This document shows positions 8,750 through 17,400 of a stretch of 64,000 nt of DNA, piece after piece (position 1 is the stretch's first letter; each line of letters opens with the position of its first letter). This stretch comes from Bradyrhizobium sp. CCBAU 51627 (lineage in GTDB: Bacteria > Pseudomonadota > Alphaproteobacteria > Rhizobiales > Xanthobacteraceae): NCBI RefSeq assembly GCF_028128765.1, contig NZ_LBJG01000024.1, positions 1,178,001 through 1,242,000 on the forward strand, in the 5' to 3' direction. A program made the position numbers and the translations under genes. The notes below the pieces were generated by a model that saw only the letters and a program-made list of their open reading frames with translations, searched no databases and was not told the DNA's origin.

Positions 8750-10071
8750 GCCTTTTCGCTGCGCTCCAGGATCGGCCTGAACTGATCGTTGGCCTTCTTC
8801 AACTCGGTGGCAGGATCGGCACCCGACAGTGTAGCTGTGAGCGCCGCGCCGACGATGTCGCGGAATTCTGCGACCGGGATCACCACGGGAAGGCCGAGCT
8901 TGCTGATCTTGGCGGAATCGATCACCGATTGCAGCCATTCCTTGGGCATCTTCACGCCCTTCTGGATTTCGGGATCGTTCAGGATCGAGTTGCGGAACGG
9001 CACGCCGCCGCCGGCTTGCAGCAGCCGGGCGCCTTGCTGCTTCGAGACCATCCACTGGCACAGCAGGTAGGCGGCTTCCTTGTTCTTGCTGGCGGCTGGA
9101 ATGCCGACGCCGTCACCGTAGGTCGCCGAATATTGTCCTTTCGGTCCGGCGGGCACGACGGTGTAGCCGACCTTGCCGACCACGCGCGAGGCGGCGGGAT
9201 CCTCGAGCGGCGGCGCCCAGCCGACGCCGTCGATCCACATCGCCGAGCGTCCTTGCGTGAATGAGGCCATGGACTCCATCCAGTTGAAGCCGGCCACGCC
9301 GGGCGGCGCGACCTTCGTCAGCAGCGTCTGGTAGAGCTTGGTCGCGGCGATAGCCTCCGGGCCATCGGTCAGGATGTTGCCCTTGGCGTCGAGGAATTCG
9401 CCGCCATAGTCGAGGAAGAAGTTGGTCCACAATGTCATATTGGCATTGCGCAGGCCGCGTCCGACGAAGCCGAAGGTGCCTTCCTTCGGATCGGTGAGCT
9501 TTTCGGCAACGGCGACCATTTCATCGAGCGTCTTCGGAACGGCGACGCCCTTCTTCTGGAACAACTCCTTGTTGTAGTAGAGGATGAAATAGTCGACGGA
9601 CCAGGGCAGCGACAACATTTGTCCCTTGTCGTTCTTGGCGTATTGTAGGCCGGCGGCCGAGAAATCGCTCTCGACAAGATCAGGCGCTGTCAGCGTCGGG
9701 TCCTTCATGAAGGGCGTCATGTCGGCGAGCCAGCCGGCCTTCTCGAATTGCCGCTTCTGCACGTGATAGCTGAGATGGACGACGTCGAAGCTCGGCCGCC
9801 CCGAGGTCAGCTCGATCACGCATTTCTGCCGCTGCTGCTGCTCGGGGATCTGCTCGGATTCGACCTGGATCCCGGTGAGCTCGGTGAATTCCTTGACGTA
9901 TTTCTGCAGATTATCGCCGCGCGGTCCCTTGGCGAGGATCACCTCCAGCTTGGTCCCGGCGTACTTCTTCCAGTTCACCTCGGCGCGCGCCGGCAATCCT
10001 GTCAGGCCGAGCGCGCCAGCTGCGGCAGTGCCCGTCAGAAGCGCACGGCGCGAGATTTTGTGGTCAGCCAC
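8746..10071 (-). CDS. Sugar ABC transporter substrate-binding protein (family 1), Tat-type signal
   Basis: A 441-residue periplasmic solute-binding protein of the MalE-like family 1. GTG 10071 is preceded by GGGAGGGA at good spacing and gives a proper export signal. The N-terminus carries a twin-arginine motif (SRRALL) and a hydrophobic stretch ending LPARAEV, so export through the Tat system before residue 32 is likely. The mature part has typical family features such as SYHVQKRQFEKAGWLADM and LPWSVDYFILYYNKELF, the hinge segment of carbohydrate-binding proteins. It is the first gene of the operon and should be made in excess. The ligand is unknown; sugars, polyols or glycosides are typical for the family. 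Confidence 0.93.
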   Translation of the reverse strand: MADHKISRRALLTGTAAAGALGLTGLPARAEVNWKKYAGTKLEVILAKGPRGDNLQKYVKEFTELTGIQVESEQIPEQQQRQKCVIELTSGRPSFDVVHLSYHVQKRQFEKAGWLADMTPFMKDPTLTAPDLVESDFSAAGLQYAKNDKGQMLSLPWSVDYFILYYNKELFQKKGVAVPKTLDEMVAVAEKLTDPKEGTFGFVGRGLRNANMTLWTNFFLDYGGEFLDAKGNILTDGPEAIAATKLYQTLLTKVAPPGVAGFNWMESMASFTQGRSAMWIDGVGWAPPLEDPAASRVVGKVGYTVVPAGPKGQYSATYGDGVGIPAASKNKEAAYLLCQWMVSKQQGARLLQAGGGVPFRNSILNDPEIQKGVKMPKEWLQSVIDSAKISKLGLPVVIPVAEFRDIVGAALTATLSGADPATELKKANDQFRPILERSEKA

Positions 10072-10131
10072 TTTAGTCCCTCCCTGTGACTCATTTTGGG
10101 GGATACTAGCGACCGTTCCGCGCCTGCCTAG

Positions 10132-10151
10132 CCCTAATTTGGGCATTAGGG
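10132..10151. other. Short hairpin downstream of the soxA remnant
   Basis: CCCTAAT (10132-10138) and ATTAGGG (10145-10151) form an exact 7-bp inverted repeat around a 6-base loop. The TAA of the soxA remnant lies in the right arm, and the start of the sugar binding-protein gene is about 60 bases further along the minus strand. It could be a weak terminator or an operator for the sugar operon; the sequence does not decide. Confidence 0.35.
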
Positions 10152-10511
10152 TCGCGCACCCGGCGTTTCCATCGGCATTCCGCGGGCTCGCGACATCAGA
10201 TAGAGCTCGAGCGCGACCAGTTCGGGCGTGCCATAACCATAGGCCTGGGCGCGAACTCCGGTCATGCAGCTTCGCAAGCGCTGCTCCAGCGATCCCAGCG
10301 TTCGCCATTCCAGCCGATAGATTGGATAGCCGGTCGGCTGTCCTTGCGTGATCGGTGAGCCCGCGAGGCGCTTGTCGAAGTTGTCGTCGTGGCAGTTGGT
10401 GCAGGCAAGGTTGAGTTGACCTTCACGCTGCATGAAAAGATGTCGGCCCCGTTCGACAAAAGGCTTCAGCTGCGGATCGTCCCCCGCCGTAATTGCGACG
10501 CCGCGGGACTG
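10146..10511 (-). pseudogene. C-terminal remnant of SoxA (sulfur-oxidation cytochrome c)
   Basis: Minus-strand reading shows the C-terminal ~120 residues of SoxA: QSRGVAITAGDDPQLKPFVE, then the haem motif CTNCH, then PTGYPIYRLEW, the distal Cys in LRSCMTGVRA, and a normal TAA at 10146. SoxA normally has about 270 residues with a signal peptide and an upstream domain. Here homology stops near 10511; the frame runs on to a TAA at 10593-10595 with no ATG, GTG or TTG and no SoxA-like sequence. The only ATG (10433) would start inside the haem domain and give 95 residues without a signal peptide. No other sox gene is nearby. I read this as a truncated relic left by a rearrangement beside the radical SAM gene. 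Confidence 0.8.
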
Positions 10512-10663
10512 GGTCGCGCCATCTCCCTGAATGCCAGCGACATGGTCTGGGACGACGTCCGGGCGCGAGCGACGCGCGACAGTTCGTCCCTTTTACCGAG
10601 GTGCAACGCCGCGCCGCTTTGCTACACTGAGGTAAAGCATTCGAAAAGTTCCCTGGGGGTTCC

Positions 10664-12283
10664 GTGAACGTGCCGCAGCCCTGCAACGTGCTCATGCTCT
10701 ATCCGCTGTTCACCGCGGAGTCCTTCTGGAGTTTTGGCGAGTCCTGCAAGCTGATGGGTGTGCGGCGTCCTGCCGCGCCGCTGGGGCTGATCACCGTTGC
10801 GGCGATGTTGCCGGAGAGCTGGACGGTCAAGCTCATCGACTGCAATACGCAACCCTTTGGTGATGAGGATCTCGCCTGGGCCGACGTGATCTTCACCGGT
10901 GGCATGCTGCCGCAGCAGGCCGATACGCTGCGGCTGATCGACAAGTGTCGTGCGGCGGGCAAGCCGGTGGTGGTCGGCGGGCCCGATCCGACGTCAAGCC
11001 CCCACATTTACCAGAAGGCCGATTTCCAGGTGCTCGGCGAAGCCGAGGGCATCATCGACGAGTTCATCGCCGCCTGGGACAGCGGGAAGCGCTCCGGCGT
11101 CTTCACCGCGCCTAAATTCCAGGCCGATGTCACCAAGACGCCGGTGCCGCGCTTCGATCTGCTCAGATTCGAGGACTATCTCTATCTCGGCGTGCAATAT
11201 TCGCGCGGCTGTCCGTTCACCTGCGAGTTCTGCGACATCATCGAGCTCTACGGGCGCGTGCCGCGCACCAAGACGACCGAGCAGATGTTCGTCGAGCTCG
11301 ATCGGCTCTACGAGATGGGCTATCGCGGCCATCTCGACTTCGTCGACGACAATTTCATCGGCAACAAGAAGTCGCTGCGCCAGTTCCTGCCCCGGCTCGC
11401 GGAATGGCAGCGCGCGCACGGCTACCCCTTCGAATTGTCGACCGAAGCCTCCGTCAATCTGGCTGACGATCCCGAATTGCTGGAGCTGATGGGGGCGGCG
11501 AATTTCTTCGGCATTTTCGTCGGCATCGAAAGTCCGGATCCTGCGACGTTGGTCGCGATGCGAAAGAAGCAGAACACGCGGCGCAACATCGCGGAGAGCA
11601 TCCACAAGATCTATGCCGCCGGCATGCTCGTCACCGCCGGCTTCATCGTCGGCTTCGACAATGAGAAGGTCTCGATGGCGGATGCCATGGTGGGCTTCAT
11701 CGAGGAGGCCGCGATTCCCGTCGCCATGGTCGGCCTGCTCTATGCCTTGCCGAACACGCAGCTCACGCGGCGTCTCGCCAAGGAAGGCCGTCTGCATCCG
11801 GATCACGATCTCGCCTCGACCACAGGCGGCGACCAATGCACCGGCGGTATCAATTTCGATCCGGTGCGCCCGCTGCGCGAGATCCTGATGGACTACAAGA
11901 ACGTGCTGGAGCGGATTTACAGTCCTGCCGCCTATGCCGGGAGGGTCGACAAGTTGATGACCTTGCTCGACCGTTCGCGGCAGCGCCGCGAACTCGCCGA
12001 GGGCGACATCCGCGCGCGGGTCGGGGCGATGGAGACGGTGCACCGCGTGGTGACCGCGATCCCCGAGGCGCGCGGACCGCTCTGGCAGACCTTCATGAAC
12101 TGCGCCAAGCGCGATAGTTCCTCGGCGCGGATCGCGGTGCAGATGATTGCGGCCTATGCCCATCTCGGCCCGTTCTCGCGCAAGGTCATCGATGCCATCG
12201 ACGCGCGCCTTGCCGCGCTCGACGACAATACCGTGATCCCGGCAGCGGCCATCGACGTGACCGCAGCACAGCATCTCGCGTAG
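10664..12283 (+). CDS. B12-binding radical SAM protein (hopanoid-methylase-like)
   Basis: A 539-residue protein starting at GTG 10664 after a GGGGGT stretch. The N-terminal domain (about 8-140) is a cobalamin-binding Rossmann fold with VVVGGPDPTSSP; the radical SAM core carries the cluster motif Cys183-Cys187-Cys190 (RGCPFTCEFCDIIELYG); residues about 390-520 form the DUF4070-like tail. By recall, the overall pattern (RRPAAPLGLITVAAMLP, RVPRTKTTEQM, DFVDDNFIGNKK, GLLYALPNTQL) resembles the family containing HpnP, the hopanoid C-2 methylase of Rhodopseudomonas and Bradyrhizobium. It could be HpnP itself or a paralogue acting on another lipid. No hopanoid genes are in the window, so the exact substrate is left open. 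Confidence 0.85.
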   Translation: MNVPQPCNVLMLYPLFTAESFWSFGESCKLMGVRRPAAPLGLITVAAMLPESWTVKLIDCNTQPFGDEDLAWADVIFTGGMLPQQADTLRLIDKCRAAGKPVVVGGPDPTSSPHIYQKADFQVLGEAEGIIDEFIAAWDSGKRSGVFTAPKFQADVTKTPVPRFDLLRFEDYLYLGVQYSRGCPFTCEFCDIIELYGRVPRTKTTEQMFVELDRLYEMGYRGHLDFVDDNFIGNKKSLRQFLPRLAEWQRAHGYPFELSTEASVNLADDPELLELMGAANFFGIFVGIESPDPATLVAMRKKQNTRRNIAESIHKIYAAGMLVTAGFIVGFDNEKVSMADAMVGFIEEAAIPVAMVGLLYALPNTQLTRRLAKEGRLHPDHDLASTTGGDQCTGGINFDPVRPLREILMDYKNVLERIYSPAAYAGRVDKLMTLLDRSRQRRELAEGDIRARVGAMETVHRVVTAIPEARGPLWQTFMNCAKRDSSSARIAVQMIAAYAHLGPFSRKVIDAIDARLAALDDNTVIPAAAIDVTAAQHLA

Positions 12284-12287
12284 GGCG

Positions 12288-13676
12288 TCACTTCACCGCC
12301 AGCCGCAAAAAGCTCATCACGCTGCCGAGCACGGCAAAGCCTGCGCCTAACGCCAGCGCCACGGTGGCGCCGTTGTGGCCGGCGAGGGCAAAGCACGCTG
12401 CGGCGAGTGCTGCGCCGGTCGTCTGTCCGGTCAGGCGTGCGGTGGCGACGATGCCCGAGGCGCTGCCGCCGCGGTGCGGCGGCGCGCTTGACATGATCGC
12501 CTTCATGTTTGGAGCCTGGAAGAAGCCAAACCCCATCCCGCAGATCACGATCCTCCAGACGATATCAGGGATGCTCGGGTTTGCCGGAAGCAGCGCAAGC
12601 AGCGCCATGCCGAGGCCGAGCAGGATCAGGCCGACTCCGCCAAGAAGACCGACCGGATGGCGATCGGAAAGGCGCCCCGCAATCGGGGCCATGATGCCGA
12701 CCACCAGCGGCCACGGCGTCATGAAGAAGCCGGTCTCGACCTGCGAGCGGCCGAGCACGTCCTCGAAATAGAACGGTAGCGAGACGAAGGCGAGGCCCTG
12801 CACCGCGAAGGAGCAGACCGCGGTCGCCGCCGACAGCGCGAACATCGGGCGGCTGAACAAATCGATCGGCAGCATCGGCGCTGGATGAGCGGCGTGACGG
12901 CGCGTCAGGATGAAGCCGAGCGCGAGCGCCGTGACCAGCTCGACGCCCACAAGAGCCGGCGACAGATTGTGCGCGGCGCTGCCGATGCCCGTGATGAACA
13001 GGCCGAGGCAGATGGCGGCGAGCAGCGCGCCGAGGAAATCAAAACCGTGATCGGCGCGTGGCGTCTTCGGCAGCATCGCAAAGCCGATGCCGGTTGCGAC
13101 GAGGCCGAACGGGATGTTGACCGCGAACAGCCATGGCCACGGGCCGACGGCAAGGATCGCGGACGCAATCGACGGCCCGAAGGTGAAGGCGGTCGCGACC
13201 ACGAGCGCATTGTGGCCGAAGCCGCGGCCCTGCATCCGGCCGGGATAGACGAAGCGCACCAGTGCGGTGTTGACGCTCATGATGCCGCTGGCCCCTAAGC
13301 CCTGCAGCGTGCGCGCGACCAGCAGGCTGTCCAGCGACCACGCAACCGCGCAGAACAGCGAGGCGATGGTGAACAGCATGAGGCCGCCGAGATAGATGCG
13401 CTGGTGCCCGACGATCTCGCCGAGCGCCCCGAGCGGCAGCAGGGTCGCGACCAGCGCGATCTGGTAGACATTGACCACCCAGACCGACTGCTCCGGGCTG
13501 ACATGCAGGTCGGCGGCAATGGCGGGCAGGGCGATGTTGGCGATCGCGGTGTCGAGCGAGGCCATCGCCAGTGCCGTGAAGATCGCGGCAATCGCCCAGC
13601 GGCGCTGCTCGGCCGGCAGGCCGTCGGCAACGGGATGATCGGGCTCGCGCGTTGCGGCAGGTAACGTTGATGTCAT
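12288..13676 (-). CDS. MFS drug/metabolite exporter, DHA2 (14-helix) type
   Basis: A 462-residue inner-membrane transporter of the EmrB/QacA-like branch. After a 25-residue polar N-terminus, the first helix contains ALAMASLDTAIANIALP, the motif D1-like pattern of DHA2 proteins, followed by SVWVVNVYQIALVATLLPLG. About 14 hydrophobic segments are present. It is convergent with the radical SAM gene, only four bases separating the stop codons, and no terminator lies between. No EmrA-type membrane-fusion partner is adjacent. Family members export toxic hydrophobic compounds by proton antiport; nothing here defines the substrate. Confidence 0.9.
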   Translation of the reverse strand: MTSTLPAATREPDHPVADGLPAEQRRWAIAAIFTALAMASLDTAIANIALPAIAADLHVSPEQSVWVVNVYQIALVATLLPLGALGEIVGHQRIYLGGLMLFTIASLFCAVAWSLDSLLVARTLQGLGASGIMSVNTALVRFVYPGRMQGRGFGHNALVVATAFTFGPSIASAILAVGPWPWLFAVNIPFGLVATGIGFAMLPKTPRADHGFDFLGALLAAICLGLFITGIGSAAHNLSPALVGVELVTALALGFILTRRHAAHPAPMLPIDLFSRPMFALSAATAVCSFAVQGLAFVSLPFYFEDVLGRSQVETGFFMTPWPLVVGIMAPIAGRLSDRHPVGLLGGVGLILLGLGMALLALLPANPSIPDIVWRIVICGMGFGFFQAPNMKAIMSSAPPHRGGSASGIVATARLTGQTTGAALAAACFALAGHNGATVALALGAGFAVLGSVMSFLRLAVK

Positions 13677-13848
13677 TGCCTCAGCGCGTCGCTCCGGCGG
13701 TCTGGCGTCGATGATCTCAGGTCATGTACTACGCTTGCGGCGGCTTCCACAGACACGCGCTTGCATGCACTGTATGCGCGAGCGGCAGGCGCTGTTGCGA
13801 TGGCCTGACGTATGATCGCGCCAACTGCCGCTGTTGCGGGGGATCACC

Positions 13849-14025
13849 ATGCACATCGTCGTTCTGCCGGGAGACGGCTCGACCTCTACGCCAACATCAG
13901 GCCCGCCCTATGCCGGGCGGCCCGGCAGGCTCGGCGATTTCGATCTCGTTGTCGTCCGCGAGAACACCGAAGGGTTCTACGCCGACCGCAGCGCTGCGAT
14001 CGCGGAGATCATGCAAGCCGAGTGA
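13849..14025 (+). pseudogene. Decayed isocitrate/isopropylmalate dehydrogenase-family remnant
   Basis: The frame starts MHIVVLPGDG, the N-terminal signature of the isocitrate/isopropylmalate/tartrate dehydrogenase family, breaks into unrelated residues (STSTPTSGPPYAGRPGR), then resumes with DFDLVVVRENTEGFYADRS, a segment normally about 100 residues further on. The frame ends after 58 residues. About 80-90 residues have therefore been lost between the two motifs and everything after the second is gone. It cannot encode an enzyme and looks like a relic of internal deletion. Confidence 0.75.
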
Positions 14026-14474
14026 GCTTTCTCCCGCACTTTTCTTTCGCGCTCGAAGCCAAAGCGCGAAAACAACCCCATGCACAGTAGAAGGCCTCTT
14101 GATCGACAAAGGATTTTCCGACCCGCTCCGATCCGATCCTCGTCGCCCCGGCAAAGTTGACACGTCGGGCAAAACACCGGCACGATGTCAACATGGCGGC
14201 GATGCGCACACTGGCGCGGTCACCTTTCCCAATCTTGCCCGTTCACGCGACGCCGGCGCGTCACGCTGCTGATAAATTCATCCAGCAATATGCACCCGCA
14301 TACACGTCACGTTTTTCAATAGCTGCAATCGCGCGAGCATCCGTTCAAAATTTCGGTGAAAGACTTCAGCTGCTTGACAGGCATTCTGAACTACTGCAGT
14401 TTTAGGTTGAATAACCTTCGCATGATTTTGCTTTGCTCGTTTGATTTTCAAGGCACCAAACGCGGAGCATTCAT
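14026..14474. other. Gene-poor spacer upstream of the repeat protein
   Basis: About 450 bases without a supportable gene. From about 14230 onward the composition is clearly more AT-rich than the flanks, with runs such as TTTTTCAATAG and TTTGATTTTC. A TTGACA hexamer at 14374-14379 is present, but no good -10 follows at normal spacing. The region probably contains the promoter of the large repeat-protein gene; its shift in composition would fit horizontal arrival of that gene. Confidence 0.5.
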
Positions 14475-17400
14475 ATGACGGTTGTTCCTCCCGCCAGTGG
14501 AGTCACCCTCCACAATGGCGACACGATGGACGTCAGTTACGGCGCTTCCGTCGACAGCACGACGATCCTGACTGGCGGCTTGCAGACGGTCGGCGGATCT
14601 TTCGGAACAAGCACGGCAACCCACACCCTCATCGATGGCGGAGAGCAGGACGTCATCCTCGATGGCGTCGCCAGCTATACCACCATCAACGCGGGCGGCG
14701 TGCAGCGGGTCACTGGCGAATTCGCCCATGAAGGTCCGACGCCCGGCGCTGCCGATCACACCACGATCAATAGCGGCGGTGAGCAGGACCTCGATACGGG
14801 CACCGCAACGGCGACGACTGTCAATTCCGGCGGCGTCCAGAACGTGACGCACGGCGGCAGCGCCAGCGGCACTATTGTCATGTCCGGCGGTGTCCTCAAC
14901 GTTTCGGGCGAAACCATAGAAATCGCCCCCGTATATCCGCCGCCGGTTATCCCGAGCGTGGCGACCGGTGCAACCATCAACTACGGAGGCAAATTCAACG
15001 TCACCGGCGGCGGGACTGCAGTGAACGCAACCGTCAACGGCGGCACAATGACTGTCTCGGGATCGATACCGGACCCGTTTGCCAATGTTCCCGGTCAGCC
15101 GGCCGTCGACGCCAGCATGGCGACTGGCACCACCGTCGAAGGCTTTGGGCTGCTGACGGTCTCGAACGGAGCATCGGTATCAGGAACAGTGCTGCAAAAC
15201 TTCGGCAGGCTGAACGTAGGTACAGGTGGCACCGCGACCGGCACGACAGTCAATTATGGCACGATGCAGCTGGCTGCCGGCGCGACGGCGACCAATACAA
15301 TCGTCAATCAATTCGGCGTTTTCATCGTGCTGGGCAACGCCCATTTTTCCGGGACGGTCTTCAACGCGGGCAGCACCTTCGAAATCGGTGACGGCGCGAT
15401 TGAAAACGGATTTACCGTTGCAAGCGGGGTGAAGCTGGACGTTCTGCACGGCGGTATCCTCGATAACAGCATTGTCTCGGCAGGCGGAACTCTGGTCGCT
15501 GAAGCCGGCGCGACGTTATCGAACATCACGTTCCAGAGTGGCGCAACGTTTGTCGTCGACTACGGCTACACGGAAAACGACTTCACGGTGTCGGATGGCA
15601 TCGTGTTCAAGGTGTTCGGCACGGCCACGAATACGACGATATTGGCCGGCGGCAAGCAAGTCGTAGGCGAGTACGAGTTGAGCGGAATCGCCAGCCACAC
15701 GATCATCAATGGCGGCGAACAAGACGTGGGGCTTCAGTCCACCGCGAGCTACACCACCATCAACATGGGCGGCGTTCAGCATATCACCGGCCTTTATGTG
15801 CACGATGAGCCGGGGCCAGGACGGGCCGATCACACCACCGTCAATCATGGCGGCGAGCAGGACGTCGATACTGGCATTGCGACGTCAACTACCGTCAATG
15901 CCGGCGGGGTCCAGAATGTCACCCATGGAGGCCGCGCCAGCGACACCGTCGTCAATTCGGGCGGTGTCATCAACGCTTCGGGAGAGACCATCTATTATTC
16001 GTCCGGGGGACCATACGGCGTCGTCATCAGGAGCGAAGTCGATGCGGCCGTTGTCGGCAGCGGTGGCCAATTGCACCTGACCGCGGCGGGGATTGCCAAG
16101 GACGCCATCATCAACGGTGGCGTGATGACTGTTTCAGGATCGACACCGGACCCCACGAACGACCCAAGCCAACCGGCGGTCGATGCCAGCGCGGCGAGCG
16201 GGACAATCCTCAACTCAGGAAGCCTTTCCGTCTCGGACGGCGGCATCGTTACCTTCACGACCCTGAACGGCGGCACGCTCGACGTGCTTGATCAGGGCAC
16301 CGCGAACGCTTCGACGATTCACCTTGGCGCCACAGAACTCGTCGAGACCGGCGGCATTGCCGGCGCGACCACGCTCGCTGGCGGCACGCTCGATCTCAAG
16401 GCCGGCGCGATCTCCGACGACGCGATCACCTTCTCCGGGCAAGGCACACTCAAGCTCGAGCAGAAGCTGGTTTCGGGGCCGGCGACCTTTGCCAGCCAGA
16501 TCAAGGGCGTCTCGCTCGGCGACCGGATCGATCTTTCCGGACTGGCCTATACCACCGGTGCAACCGCGACTATATCCGGCTCGAAGCTCACGGTCAGCAA
16601 CGGCATGGCCAGCGAGATCTTCGCACTGGCGGATACCTCGGTCACGCACTTCGGCATCGTGCAAGACAGCTCCGGCGGCATTCTGCTGACGGCCGCGGCT
16701 CTGCCGTCCATCGCGGGCGCGATATCCGGGCAGACCATCAGCAACGAGGCTGCGATCAATCCGTTCGCAACCGTCACGATCGCAGATCCGAACGCAGCGG
16801 CAACGGATAGCCTGATCATCACTCTTGCGGGCGCGGCTGGTATCCTGTCGGGGGCAGGATTGATCTCGCTCGGAAGCGGAACCTACGAACTTGCGGCGAC
16901 CAGTGCTGGCCAGCTCACCGCCGAGCTGCACGACCTCACCTTCGTCGCCTCGCCTCACGGCGACGGCAGCGCGACGACCACGTTCAAGCTGAGCGACACC
17001 AGCAGCGTTGGCTTGAGCGTCAGCGACATCGACACGTCCGTCATAGACACACATCAGGCCGGTCCCACTGTGATCAACGGCCCGGCGTCCGGCTATGCGA
17101 CCATTCAGGGCACGACGGGCAACGACATCATCCACGCCTATGGCATGTTCAACATCATCCACAGTAATGGCGGCGACGACACGATCTATGCCGGGCTGTA
17201 CGGGACGGTTGACGTGTCGAGCGGCGACAGCGCCGTCCATCTGGAGGGGTTCGGCAACCGCGTAACAGGTGGCGACGGCAACATCACGGTGACGGGATCG
17301 ACGGGCGCTACCATGATGACGCTCGGGAACGGCAACAACATCATCGACGCCGGTGGATACGGAGACTTCATCACGCTGGGCAACGGCAACAATGTTGTCC

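Noticed and set aside
14374..14405. A sigma-70 promoter upstream of the repeat protein (TTGACA)
   Set aside because: No -10 like sequence lies at 16-18 bases; CAGTTT matches only two of six positions.
13724..14405. Small open frames of 60-180 codons in the gene-poor spacer
   Set aside because: Apart from the dehydrogenase relic they show no domain, signal peptide or ribosome-binding site and overlap each other in several frames.
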